DNA of 64,000 nt, taken from Polytrichum commune. Lineage: Eukaryota > Streptophyta > Polytrichopsida > Polytrichales > Polytrichaceae. The position numbers and the translations under genes were made by a program. Below the pieces are notes generated by a model, which was not told the DNA's origin, searched no databases, and worked only from the letters and a program-made list of their open reading frames with translations. Where the stretch lies: NCBI GenBank assembly GCA_950295325.1, contig OX485804.1, positions 7,318,001 through 7,382,000 on the forward strand, read 5' to 3'. Positions 1 through 11,284 of the stretch are shown here, piece by piece. Within the stretch, counting starts at the first letter, position 1, and every line of letters begins with the position of its first letter.

Positions 1-1320
1 CTTCCAATAACCATAACCAAATCAGTGGAGGTCCAATTTTCAGTCCAGTTTTTGCATATGTTTTATTATAGATTTGCTATTGTAACAAGACTTTTTTTTT
101 TGCAAATCTAATGAGTCGAAGTTGGAGGACATGAAAAATGAACCAAATAACATCCACATAACTTATGCAAGCAAAAAAAAGTACCGACTGCTAATATTGG
201 TTCAGACTTTTTGTCTCGATGTGACCTTAAAAGGCTACAAAATCCAAAATCTGAATAAGATCCACTTTCCAGCTTGAATAGTCTTCAATGGCTTCCAGCC
301 ATCAATTATCTTCAATAACATGTAAAATTTCATGCTCCGAAGTCATTCCTAGGGTTTTTCACTATTTTAGAATGCAATATCTTTTATGAAGTTTGGTGAA
401 AAAGGCTGGAGAACGACAAGTGAAGAAACAACCATTGATGTGAAAGTAACCAAGACCTTATAAGTGACAATGTTCATAACTAATGATCTCTTCTGCTTAT
501 TTGAATGATAACAAGAGCTAGAACATATCCAAGTCGTTCTAGCTCCCAGTATGTGCTCTCCCTGTCAATTCCTAACAATCACAAGCACAAGTATCCATTA
601 CCATGTGGATGTCAATGATATCTGCAGTGAGGCCTTTGCTCGTCTTGGAGCATGAGCACTGTCAATTGAGCAACCACTAAAAAACCCTTGAGAATTGTGA
701 TTCAATTTCGGATAGACTGAATTACCTGCAACAAACCCATGGAACTCATTTCAGCCCGGCTACATTGACAATAATCTACGCCTAAAACACTTTGCTTCTC
801 CTATTTCCCTAAAATCATGGCGAAGTCAAATCAACCCCAATCTTCTCAGAACATAGTTGACCTAAAGACATCCTGCGACTAATGTGAATGGAGAGCTAAC
901 ACACAATGGAATCTATTGCATGACATGCACCTGAGATATAAGTGAAAGGGAGCAACTCGCCAGTATTCCAAGTACTGTCAAATGCTTTGTACAGAAGACT
1001 GACAATCTGACATCTTTTTAAACAGTGTATGGGGGACGGATTCCACCTACAACCCATTTCTTCTTGATTTCAAATACTGTTGATGACAAACTCAGTCAAA
1101 TGCGACAATTAAGAATCCCACTAGTGGAAAGTACAGCTGGCTATGTAGGATTCAATGTGCCCTTATGTATCTGATCACAGGCTTCCACGGACAACCTTGC
1201 AAAACTCATGCATATTTGAATAGAAAGAACTCGCTAGACAAAAGGTCAATGAATATCAAATCTAACTGAATATCTTGAAGCTGGAAACAAACATGCGCCC
1301 TAAAGGTGGAGGGTACAGCA
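1..1320. other. Non-coding flank downstream of NDUFB7
   Basis: I see no convincing protein-coding frame here. Positions 1-180 resemble 34850-35165 and 49720-50040, so the left edge is a dispersed repeat. On the minus strand a good acceptor (TTTGTTGCAG) lies near 735. It could close an intron in the 3' UTR of NDUFB7, whose stop codon is followed by a donor-like GGGTAACT near 2480. This is only a possibility; transcript reads would settle it. Confidence 0.4.
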
Positions 1321-1379
1321 AACTAGTTTCAAACGATTATAATGCATTGCTGACTGGAGCATGCATATGTAGGGTATTC

Positions 1380-2465
1380 AGACGTAGTTGTTCGGAAATA
1401 GGGAATTGAGTGATGAAAATGGTGCTGAAATGAAATAACAAGAATGCAAACCCGTGGAAACCCTAATCGGCAAGGGAGCATGCATAGACCAAAACAATGA
1501 TCGGCCATTCCTAGAGCTCTCAAAGGCCCCTAGCAAAAAGGCAATTCACCACCACAATGGCAGCTGGAAAAAAATTAGGAAAAACATGGATTGACAGAAA
1601 ATTGGACAGGACTGTTGCTGCAATGACATAGCAAGAATGGTGCCATGACATATTCGTGCATTCTACCCTATCGGACTCACCCCTGGAAACCTTAATCAGG
1701 GAGCTATCATACACAGATCACTCTCGATGATCGGCTGTTTCTGGAGCTGTCCAAGTCCCCTGACAAAAGCGCAATTCACCACCATACTGGCAGTTGAAAG
1801 AAATTTTAATAAACAGGAATTAAAAGAACTAGGGAATTGAAAGAGAATGATGCTGAAATGAAATAGCAAGACTAGTGCCGTGACGTATTAATGCATCTCC
1901 CCAAATCAGAAACCCTAAACAGTGAGCAAGCATGCATAGAGCACTGCCGTGATCGGCCATTCCTGGAGCTATCCAAGTCCCCAAACAGATAAAAAGGCAA
2001 TTCACCACCACATTGGCAGCTGGAGAAATATCAAATAACAGGGATTGACAGAAATAGGGAATTGAGCAAGACAGGTGCGGAAATGAAATATCAACAATGG
2101 TGCCATGAAGAATTCATGCATTCTCCCCTCATCACATTCACCCCTGGAAACCCTAATCATCAAGCGAGCATGCATAAACCATAGCCACGATCGCTCATTC
2201 CTGCATCTCTCAATGGCAATTCACCACCACATTGGCAGCTGAGAAGACATCAAAGGACAGGAATTGAGCGAGACTGGTACTGAAATGAAACATCAAACAT
2301 GGTGTCAGGAAATATTCATGCATTCTTCCCTACTCTAACTCACCCCTGGAAACCCTAATCAGCCAACCAGCAAACGAGCATACATAGACCATAGCCAGGA
2401 TCGGCCATTCCTAGAGCTCTCAATGGCAATTCACCACCACATTGGCAGCTGAAAAGAAATCAAGT
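1380..2465. repeat. Five diverged tandem units of ~210-240 bp
   Basis: The same string of landmarks recurs in order five times, with unit starts near 1380, 1571, 1810, 2035 and 2256. The landmarks are GGAATTGA, GCTGAAATGAAAT, CATGCATTCT, CCCTGGAAACCCTAATC, GAGCATGCATAGACC, GATCGGCCATTCCT and GGCAATTCACCACCAC. Units differ by substitutions and small indels. The array ends about 45 bases before the NDUFB7 stop codon, so on the minus strand it would be transcribed if the NDUFB7 transcript runs on. No frame is conserved across units, so it does not look coding. Confidence 0.85.
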
Positions 2466-2508
2466 TCGGCGGAAGAGACAAGTTACCCTGCCAGAGCTGC
2501 TGCTACTA

Positions 2509-2844
2509 CTACTGCGTAGCAAGCTGGGGCTGGGGCTGGGGCTGCTGCTGCTGCTGTGACTGGCGGGCCTCCTGCATCTTGCGCATGCGTTGCAGGAAGA
2601 TCTCGTACTCGCACTTTTCGTATCCGTGCCTCTCGTCCTCGCACTTCCATGGCAAGTAGAAGGAGTCGACGCGGCACTTGTTCAACGGGATGAGCAGCTT
2701 GGAGCAGGCGTCCCGGGCGCCCAGCGGCAAGCGAGCCTCCACCATGGCCTCGTGCGTGGCCATGTTCTTGCCGCCGCTGCCGAAGTTGCCGCGGGACTCC
2801 AACATCTCCTCCCGCGTGGGCACGAACTCGCCATCGCCCCCCAT
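2509..2844 (-). CDS. NDUFB7: NADH dehydrogenase 1 beta subcomplex subunit 7 (complex I B18)
   Basis: This is an accessory subunit of mitochondrial complex I, on the intermembrane-space side of the membrane arm. The 111-residue product carries the family's twin CX9C pairs: CSKLLIPLNKC, then CEDERHGYEKC, separated by the conserved stretch RVDSFYLPWK. These cysteines normally form two disulfides through the MIA40 import pathway. I chose the ATG at 2844 (MGGDGEF) because the 13 residues from the next upstream ATG at 2883 are translated from a GA-rich simple repeat. Plant family members are about 100 aa, so the length fits. The C-terminus is a Q/QP low-complexity tail (Q-run then QPQPQPQ) encoded by CTG/GGG repeats, unlike most relatives. 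A single coding exon is enough. A donor-like site just after the TAG suggests a 3' UTR intron. Confidence 0.95.
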   Translation of the reverse strand: MGGDGEFVPTREEMLESRGNFGSGGKNMATHEAMVEARLPLGARDACSKLLIPLNKCRVDSFYLPWKCEDERHGYEKCEYEIFLQRMRKMQEARQSQQQQQPQPQPQLATQ

Positions 2845-2847
2845 CGC

Positions 2848-2965
2848 CTCCCCTCTCTCGCTCTCGCTCTCGCACTCTCTCACGCCCTCTCCTCTCGCTC
2901 GCTCTCACTCTTCCTCTTTCTTCTTCGTCTTCGTCGTCGTCGTCTTCTTCGTCTTGGTGCCTTCC
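2848..2965 (-). promoter_or_regulatory. GA/CT-rich 5' leader of NDUFB7
   Basis: The strand shown is CT-rich with many TCTC and CGTCGT runs. Read in the direction of NDUFB7 it is a GA-rich leader directly upstream of the start codon. Such purine-rich microsatellite leaders are common at plant promoters and 5' UTRs. No TATA box was picked out with confidence. Confidence 0.5.
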
Positions 2966-3002
2966 GTGGATTTGTCTTCCGTCCATCCGGCCTCCGGATG
3001 AA

Positions 3003-3440
3003 TAGTGTGGATGATTATCGTTTAAACCCCAATTAACCATCCTTCCTTCCATATTTCTCTTGTTTTTTTAATGATCATAACAAACACAAGATGTGGTGGT
3101 CGTGGTAGTGGTCATCGTCATGGTTGTTCCCTATTGCTATGATACCCAAGCCACATCGGGGTCCAGCCAATGCCTGATCAATGTAGGCCCCCCCCCCCTC
3201 TCCTCTAGATGGGGCCGCACCATCCAGGGCAGATGGGACAACATCTCAAAGAGTCCCAATTGGCTAGCTACAAGGATGTCCCATGTGTCTTGGATGGGCA
3301 GCCCCAACTTCAAAGGGGGGAGGGGGGGGATGCACCCACCGAGTTGGTTGGGCATTAGATGGATTCCCAGTGTGGCCATGCTATGAAAAGATGTGGGAGT
3401 CACACTAAAGTGATGCATCATATGGGTGTAATGTTGGGAC
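3003..3440. other. Upstream flank of NDUFB7, no gene seen
   Basis: This stretch probably holds the NDUFB7 promoter. It contains an 11-C tract at 3188-3198 and short G-runs. The two open frames here (one on each strand) overlap each other, are low in complexity and match nothing I know. Confidence 0.4.
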
Positions 3441-3850
3441 GGAATAGGTCTATACTACATTGAATATCGTATTTTGTGTCATGTGGTAGTTTTTGACATT
3501 GTGGTAACTTTTCTAATGACACTTCTTATGAATACATCTGCAAATACTATCATACCAAGTTCACAAGTATGACATGTTTTGCAATCCAACATTTATGTAA
3601 TAAAATCTTAACATGGATGATTGAAATTTGGATCAAAACATTAGTCAGTAAGCAACAGTAATTGCAAAATTCTAAGTCTATAATGCCCAAAACAATTTAC
3701 AAGGCATGACAAACAATGTTAGGTTCACAAGTAGTGTTGGTGACACTACATGTGCGGTTTACAAATTAGTGTGGAGCAAAAAAAAAAGAATAGAAATGGT
3801 GACACTAAATACAATATTTGGTGTAGTATTATATAATGCGCCCCAACGAA
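3440..3850. repeat. Dispersed repeat, CACTAAAT-rich family, copy 1
   Basis: This region aligns by eye with 56800-57210. Both share CATGGATGATTG.AATTTGGAT, then GTAATTGCAA, then TCTATAAT.CCCAA, then GTGTTGGTGACACTA, and both end with a GACACTAAAT...ATTTGGTGTAGTA-like motif. The terminal motifs resemble those of the CACTA-type MITEs at 52891 and 58826, so it may be a related non-autonomous element. It has no coding potential. Confidence 0.6.
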
Positions 3851-4776
3851 CACTATGGCCGTCCACTCCAAACGGTGGAGAAACAGCAACGGTGGGTGGG
3901 GTGGGATGATTGTTTGGAGAGGTTGAATGAATGGGTCATTGTTCCCAAAATTTCAAAAGGTCAACCATGGACAGTGGCATGTTGAGTGGATGGTGCAGGG
4001 GTGGGCATGGACAAGTGTATTAGCCAAGGTTAGCATGGGTGTAAACTACATCATTTTATATTATGCAATTTCAAGATTATTGGTGAGGTTGTAAACTCCC
4101 TGGGGGCGGACTCTTCATGCCACGTATGAACTAATATGAGTGCAAGAAGGGGTATTCTTTGAGGCATTAGGGCACATAGTATACATAAAGGGAAAGGTAT
4201 TATTTTTTCTAGTGTGTACGTTTTTAAAAGGTTGTTAAGTATGTTGAAGTAAAGGTGAATGTACATTACATGTAAATTACATGTAAATTACATTTCACAT
4301 TCCATCTTAGAAAGGAATTGAAACCCCAATACTTTTACACGGTTGTTTCTCCCTAAATTCTTTCATTTGACTTCATATCGGGTAATATCAAGAAATATGA
4401 TATTTAATTAATGTTATCATGAAAATGATTAATCCAAGTGAACATGTCTGGAGAATTTTAATGGCTCTAGGTTTGTAATGTTTTTGGCGAAACTTTCTTG
4501 GGGTCAAGGTAGAATGAAAATTTGAATATGAGGGAGTTTTTTCTTAATTTTCTTTATTGTGGAATGATTTCTCGTTTTTGACCTTTGATCTTCAAAACGT
4601 TGAGTAGATTGTAAATTTGTTTATATTGTGAACATGGTTTATGAAATTATGTCTTGGGTGCTTATAGACTTGTGTTGTACGTGAGGTTATGCATTTGGGG
4701 GAAAGAAATATGGCTTGGTTGTCAATGGCCATCCAAATTTCTCCCTGTGAAAAGTGTTTCATGTGACAAAGGAGAA

Positions 4777-4792
4777 GGGGGGGGGGGGGGGG
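4777..4792 (+). repeat. G16 homopolymer
   Basis: A run of 16 G lies in otherwise AT-rich sequence. It is one of about a dozen G or C tracts of 9-19 bases in this window. Confidence 0.9.
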
Positions 4793-5326
4793 AGATTCAA
4801 GACTCACATCCTTGACAACTCAAAAATAGGTAGATGATCTTTATTCCAACTCTTTAAAACCCTCAAATGAGCTTCCCAAAGGAAAAATAATCAATAGGTA
4901 ATCTTGTCCTTAGAGCGAAACTATTTCATGACTTGACTCTCCATTGTAAGGTTTGAAATGATATTAACAAACATGCATTCACATTTCATGCCATGGTACC
5001 TCATTTAGGAGGGGATAAATGTTTTGGGACCAACAAATATAGATCAACTAATGATTTGGGATGAATCTCATTAACCCCACCCTGTGAATTTTAGTATCCC
5101 AATAAGACTTCTTGATGCCTATTATGCCTACAACTTCAGGGATATGTTATAAACACTAGAGTCCACATAAATCACTAACACATTGCATGAGCAACAACTA
5201 CTTCAAAATTTGGCGTTGCATTCCTCATGTGACAAAGACTGGGTGCCATGATGAAGTTGGTCATTCAATTCCAATAAAATTGTAAAAAGCCATTTACAGA
5301 TCTTCTCATTTTACCCATAATAGAAG

Positions 5327-5736
5327 CACGGGGAGGTCACTCCATTGTCAAGTTGAACACCACGTGCGACCAAAAAACATTTTCTTTTGGTAATTTGCAC
5401 CACCAAAATGGGTCAAAATTTTATCAAAATTTTATCATGAGTAGATATACACAGTACCTATGACAAAGTTGAAAGTGGTAACTGAATTTGATGATTTGTT
5501 TTTTTCATAAAACATACCGTTTCTAACTAGAATGACACAGAATTGAACTAAAACAATTACTTAAAAAAGTAAATATGACTAAAAATTTCAAAAACATATA
5601 CAAAAGATACTATCAATGGTTATGTATATGTAGAAAAAATATCATAAATTTTAAAATTATATATGGCATGTAATATAGGGGTAGCAAACTTTGTCCGCAC
5701 GTGGTGTCAACTTGACAATGAAGTGACCTCCCCGTG
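5327..5736. mobile_element. 410-bp non-autonomous DNA transposon with 8-bp TSD
   Basis: The element has long terminal inverted repeats of about 45 bp. The left end begins CACGGGGAGGTCACT and continues CCATTGTCAAGTTG and ACACCACGTGCG. The right end is the reverse complement with few mismatches. It is flanked by a perfect 8-bp direct repeat, AATAGAAG, at 5319-5326 and 5737-5744. The interior is AT-rich without an open frame. An 8-bp duplication fits hAT-like transposition, but the termini are not a classic hAT end, so the superfamily is left open. The intact ends and perfect TSD suggest a fairly recent insertion. Confidence 0.9.
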
Positions 5737-5744
5737 AATAGAAG

Positions 5745-7438
5745 TTGATGTGTGATTGTGGCCACATTGACAATGACATTATGCCCAACCCTCTTATAAG
5801 TTACATGAGATTTGTCATGTGTAAATAGATACCAATTTGACTACGTAGGAGGCAACTATATTGGAAGATATGGATTTGTCAATTGTTTGGTTTTTAGATT
5901 ACCTTGCACTCCAACAAGGCAACCCCACTAAAGAACACCCTAAGGCTTGAGAAGGAAATGCGGTCTGTTATAGAGAAGCTTATGGGATCTACTAACATCA
6001 AATGACATTGGCTTGTTCATTCTTAATGGTGATTGTGGAGAGTGTAGATTTGATCATCCTTTGAAGATTGATCTTGGAACCCATTTTGTTGGCATGTGTA
6101 CCATATTTGGAATAAAATATTACAATTCTTAAGCCCTTCAACTCTCACATATGGTACATTTCATGTGGAATCCCTAAAATAGACCATGTCATTTGAAATT
6201 GGTACGTAGCTCATACTTGACCATTTTGTTTTTTCTTAACTTGATTATCAATTTAGACTATGCGTTGAGTACTGATATTACCATGATTAGATCTTTAAGA
6301 ACTCATTGTTCAGGGTGTGAGAAGTTCATTTGTAGGATCATGTCGCGTGGCAATATTCATCATATTATGTAGATTATCTATCCTTTGCCCATATTGTTTT
6401 TAAACATAATACCTATGCATGCATGTGTCCATGTGTGAAGTGAATCATGTCAACACTCCAAAAGTCACCAAATGGTGGGGTAGGCCTAGGACGTACTAAT
6501 GTATTCATAACTGGACCCTTTATAATCAAACAAAGCCACTTATTATGAGACAACGCTTCCATTCACTTCTCCAATTACATCAAACCAGTGGTAGATTGGA
6601 CAACTTTATTTCTTAACCCTTGAGTTCCCAAAAAGCCATATATAGTAGTTGATAGATGATTTTGAACTAGAATTTTTTCATGAGATGGAAACTTCACGTC
6701 ACTCCATTTCTCATTGGATTCACACCAAAAAAATCCTTTTGAATGGCATATGTCTCATGATCAAGTGGCCATATGCATAATTCTTAATAAACAAAGAAAG
6801 TCGTTTATGTCAATAATGTTTAGTTGTTGGAGAACTCATGGTGAGTTCACATGGGAGTCCCGATTCCCCAGTCCCAACATGGAGGTAAAGTCCCATTCAT
6901 GTCAACATTTCCCAACATGAAGATAAAAGTCACAACTTTTGAACCTCAAGAGACCATTGAGGTATGGGTTATATCCATTAATTCAAGATCTTGATTATTT
7001 TATGCACATAAATTCTCATAATATGTGTGGAGAGTTAGGTCTAGCTTTTTGCTCAACCCTCGACACAACATCCCGAGCCTCATCTCCAAAAAGTGTTGCA
7101 ATGTAGGCATCCATGTCATACTTGGGTCTTAGGACTTGGGACCCCGTATGAAGTGGTGAGCCCCAACTTCCATGCTCTCAAAGGCTTAGATTGCATGGAT
7201 TGACCTCAAGTGAATTGAAGAAATTATATCGTAGACATGCTACTAACCGTGCATATTTGGGTTTCAAATGGTTTTCCACAAGGTGGGTTAAACCTTTTTT
7301 TTTTTTTTAATTTGTAATTAGTAAATGAGATGAGAGTATTGTGGTAAAATGAAATGACAATTGTATTTGAAAAGTTGTAACCTTTCTACAATCAAGTTCA
7401 CAACTATATGCATCATATGTGTGATCAATGTGCCATTC
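5745..7438. other. No gene seen
   Basis: AT-rich sequence with only short, unconserved open frames. I could not find exon-like stretches with paired splice signals here. Confidence 0.4.
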
Positions 7439-7657
7439 CTAACCGTGCATGTTAGGTTTCACTAAAGGAGCTACAAATGTTGCCCTCTTCTTTGTAGGCA
7501 TAGGAAATTGATGAGGTTTTGATATTGTCCTTTTGACTTGTGTAGCCATTTTCTTCTCAAGTTGTTGTTGAATTTTTGCTTCTTTTTTGGCCCTGGCAAG
7601 GTCTGCTCTTTTCATCTTCATCAAATTGCTACATCTACACCTTGCTATGTGATTTGA
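7439..7657 (-). pseudogene. Possible terminal exon of an unrecognised gene
   Basis: On the minus strand a good acceptor (GTTTCCTTCAG) is followed by 72 open codons ending in TAG. The product starts SNHIARCRCSN, has a Lys/Ala/Gln-rich probable coiled coil (KRADLARAKKEAK, IQQQLEKKM), and ends KPNMHG. The Cys-x-Cys pair near the start could belong to a zinc knuckle. I do not recognise the family. I found no matching upstream exon; the orphan TNL first-exon copy lies just upstream, so this may be a leftover fragment. The reading is tentative. Confidence 0.3.
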
Positions 7658-7866
7658 CTGAAGGAAACTCCATGATGAGTGTGAGTTGACAGTGATGTTT
7701 TAGGTCATTGGCGCGGTCATGATTGAGTTTGAGAGACATCGGACGGTTGAGATTGCATGTGATATAATTTGACGGCCGAGATTAAAAGTACACGGTAAGT
7801 GGCATGGTGGAGTATCGTGACATGCACGGTAAGTGGTGTTGCACGGTCAGTAGCATGTCTACGATA

Positions 7867-9570
7867 ATGAATTTAGAAGAGGATTGGTTTGAGCATTCAT
7901 CACATATCTCTTTACTTGAAGAGAAACTTGATACGATTGGCTGGAATAACAAACACCTAGAGGTTGGTGGGGAGTTGAAGTGACAAAGTGTCTCTTGAGA
8001 TGTACGCACTTCGTGAGGCATAAAAATTAACCATGCACCCAGTTGCATGGTTAGACAATAGACAAATTCAAGAACTATGACAAGAAGGAAAATGCATTTA
8101 AAGCATTTATTTTTTAGCAAGTTTCATGGTACGTTGAAGCCACAGACAAAAATGTCCTTGTGGTCCTCTTGGGGGTTAAGTTCGGAATCGGCTAAGATTG
8201 TAATAACAGATTTTCACCGAGACAAGCTATTTCAGCTGGAAGCATGTCAACATGTGTTGAAAACCCTGAACCTATGTCCATAAAATGGTCCATTACAGAC
8301 ACGATTGCATTCAATTCTGGAAACGATATTATGCAGGGTAACAATCAAAGAATCACATATTAATGTGTGAGATAAGTCCATTTTGTGTCTAGACACACCC
8401 TCCTTGCTCGCCAACCGCCATTGTTGCTCTGTCATTGCCATCTTCCTCTACTATCAGCTCGCCAGCCGCCATAGCTGCTCGGTCATTGTCATCTTTCTCT
8501 ACTACTAGCTTGCCAACCACCATTGTTGATGCGCTGCCACACTGGAGACTCATTCAACAATTTAAGATATGTTGATGAATTGAGATGTTGATGATGCCAG
8601 ACGACAAAATTGATCAACTTCCACTCGCAAGAAACGATTGACCATTAGGACACTGCATCCACATACACTCACTTCGCTGTCATTACATGGCAAGGAGACA
8701 AACTTAATGAGGCTATGTCATGTGAAAATTATTCTGAAATAAAACCGGGGGATTGTCAATTGACCACACACCGGTTAAAACGACCACAGAGACACATACA
8801 AAAGCATTGGACAAGTTGTTTAATTCATTTACTTGGTCAAGACTCAAGTTCTGAAACAAACCTGATACGTTGCTCCTCGTCATGTGTGCGATGATCAATC
8901 ACTATGTGACCAAGTGACACGTTCTCTGTGGTCATTTTGACAAACTACATGGCCGTTTTAATGATCCCTTAGAATCTCCTACTTATGTGCGACTTAATGT
9001 GTATTGCATCTTGCTGTTCATCAGCACAACTACCACTGACTAGTCAATACTCCAGTTCCTAGCCATAAACCATGAACAGATTGAGGTTTTTTCATTTCTG
9101 CCAACGTCTAGGCCAGCTGAAACAAAGAGCAATTATAGGTATTCAGCTATGGCAAGCAGTCAAATTATTTAGTTATGTACTAAACTTGTATAAATTCACA
9201 TGAAGCGAAGATTCAGAATCCACAGCAGAAAATCGTCGTCAATGAGCAATTGATGATAAACAGGAATAGACCTCAGGACTCTCTTTTGCGTCTCAGCAGC
9301 AGCCCCTGTTATGAAGACAGCTATCTTAGAAAATTAATACAACTCCTACACCACGATCAGCGTTTCCATTCCAACTTATATCTCCCTAGCTGGCTATGAT
9401 ATCTCTCAATGGAAGACATTCGACTCTAGTACAGTGGTGGAATAAAGTGATACAAAATAGTGATACTAAAGCTCAAACCATTGTGCTTCCTGTCTAGGGT
9501 TTAGGATGTTTGTACTCCCTCCCTAAAACCAAGATCACTTCCCTCATCTGCTACCTTTAGAAATTCATAT
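7867..9570 (-). pseudogene. Orphan duplicate of TNL promoter, exon 1 and partial intron 1
   Basis: This block aligns closely in the same orientation with 15762-16993, which is the 5' part of the TNL gene. The candidate first exon is preserved at 8553-8399: ATG start, 51 open codons, and the same length (155 nt) and phase as the TNL copy. No TIR exon follows it at lower coordinates, so it is a promoter and first exon without a gene body. Its donor is GTGTGT, weaker than the GTATGT of the TNL copy. Relative to the other copy it holds 492 extra bases (8686-9177) between two ATTA motifs. Confidence 0.7.
8745..8970. mobile_element. Foldback MITE-like element inside the orphan copy
   Basis: The two ends form an imperfect inverted repeat of about 45 bp. 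The left end begins GGGGATTGTCAATTGACC and includes ACGACCACAGAG. The right end reads CTCTGTGGTCATTTTGAC and closes with AACGGCC/GGGATCA-type sequence in reverse. It lies in the 492-bp stretch absent from the TNL-flanking copy. No clear target duplication was found. Confidence 0.5.
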
Positions 9571-10760
9571 GCGTTGCCAATCTATCATTACTAGTCCGGT
9601 TAATTTAAAGAAATTAATATGGGCGGACGTTAAATACCCCCTCACAAACTGTTGGCCATCCCGCCTAATTTTAAAAAAAAACCATTGCTCTCGCATTCTT
9701 GAAGGCCGCTTGACTACAAATCCCATATTGAATGCACTTCACTTTCAAGGTCTAAAATCCAATATATATATATAGATGCACTTCCAATTAGTAAATAAGC
9801 AATTGATTGGGATTTCATTCCGGAAGTGAAACCATCAATCAAGCACTTAATTAACTTGGAGGTCAAAAACATTACAAAATCCTCATTGATATTGAGGTTA
9901 TAATTTTGTGACTTACCATTTTCCATTATCTTTGTCATTCTAATAATAGATTAGTACAAGTGTTCATAAGATGACCAAGATGAAATAACGAAGATAGAAT
10001 ATAGAACATATAACAAAAAAATATTATATATAAATCAATCTTATTTTTTAGATAATATAATATGAGGTATAAATAAATGGTATGTTATTTGGCATTAGAC
10101 TTGTGGGACAACGTTATGGATGGGGTATACTCAGAAAATCATAAGTTTCTGACTATAGCCTATCTGAACTATTGTGATATTTTATCCTCATCACATATTG
10201 TATAATCTTTAAAATCACATGATATATATTTATTAGTTTAAAATATATTTATTTTTGAATTTATTTTTGAGTTCACCAATCTACCATACGGTGATATATA
10301 TTATTTTGACATATTCCAAATGTTTGAGCAATCAAACCCGTGCAAAATAAATGAATTATGAACCAAAAAAATGTCTATGACAACACGTCATAATTATATG
10401 TTGCACACGTTGATATCTTGCGATATTTATCAAAATAATCGTGTGGAATTCAAAGCGACATCATGGCCTTGGAAACAACTCATGAGGGGTTAGAAAAAAT
10501 AAGCTTAGAGCATCCAATGCCACATCCTTGCCCCTTGCCAACTAATTCATATTTATAAAATAGCTAGTAGTTCACAATAGCTATAAATGAGAAAATAGGT
10601 CTTACATGCCAACTCGGAGGTGTTTCACTAAAGTAAGCTCCATCCGAGCTTCTTGATGGACTCATCCAATTTTTTGTTACTGGATGACTTTACTTGAGTG
10701 CCATGAATCCCCGGCCATATGTCTCATATGCATACGTGACTAGTATTTTTACGTAGGTTA
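9571..10760. other. AT-rich spacer, no gene seen
   Basis: Very AT-rich sequence containing short TA microsatellites (about 9762-9774) and no credible exon. It lies beyond the proposed 3' end of the TNL transcript. Confidence 0.4.
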
Positions 10761-10801
10761 ACAATTGGCAAGACCGTTCTCCCTAAAAACTAACCTAAAA
10801 T

Positions 10802-11284
10802 TTACTTGTGGATGTAATGGATCCCAATTTTGGTATAGTTGCATTTGCCTTGAACGAAACCTTCATCCGTTGCCAAATATTCCTTGTCCCACTTACTCAT
10901 ATTACATTTTCTACAAATATCTTTTATTTGTCTCGATTCCCCATCGGAGTCCTCTTCCCCGTTTGTGTCCACTTCCCCATCGGAGTCCTCTTCCCCGTTT
11001 GTGTCCACTTCCCCATCGGAGTCCTCTTCCCCGTTTATGTCCACTTCCCCATCGGAGTCCTCTTCCCCATTTGTGTCCACTTCTCCATCGGAGTCTTCTT
11101 CCCCATTTGAGCCCACTTCCCCATCGGAGTCCTCTTCCCCGTTTGTGTCCACTTCCCCATCGGAGTCCTCTTCTCCATCCATGTTCTCTTCTCCATCTAA
11201 GTCCTCTTCCCTGTTTGAGTCCTCTCTTGATCCATAATTCCATTCCCAAACATCCTTTTCATTGTTGAGTTTTACATCCAGACA
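10802..11284 (-). CDS. Acidic-repeat exon, probable 3' exon of the TNL
   Basis: The exon has a branch-point-like TACTAAC, a pyrimidine-rich tract and the acceptor TGTACTAG just before 11284. It is open for 160 codons. It begins CLDVKLNNEKDVWEWNYGS, runs into six to seven copies of a 12-residue acidic unit (GEEDSDGEVDTN), and ends with a Cys-containing segment (KDICRKCNMSKWDKEYLA) and GIHYIHK. Its phase (0) matches the strong GAG/GTAAGT donor of the TNL LRR exon at 11954, 669 bases upstream in the transcript. It could instead be an exon of a separate gene. A possible donor (AAGTAAAT) lies at its end. Confidence 0.5.
   Translation of the reverse strand, partial: CLDVKLNNEKDVWEWNYGSREDSNREEDLDGEENMDGEEDSDGEVDTNGEEDSDGEVGSNGEEDSDGEVDTNGEEDSDGEVDINGEEDSDGEVDTNGEEDSDGEVDTNGEEDSDGESRQIKDICRKCNMSKWDKEYLATDEGFVQGKCNYTKIGIHYIHK

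Noticed and set aside
1380-2465. CRISPR-like regularly spaced repeats
   Set aside because: The whole unit is duplicated, not short repeats with unique spacers, and this is plant DNA.
2483-3052. 189-codon minus-strand and 148-codon plus-strand frames over NDUFB7
   Set aside because: They are shadows of the NDUFB7 frame and of its simple-repeat leader, with no domain of their own.
10765-11268. Plus-strand frames of 100-167 codons with PLPHRSPLPRLCPL-like repeats
   Set aside because: All frames of the 36-bp tandem repeat are open. The minus-strand frame alone has a branch point, acceptor and non-repetitive ends.
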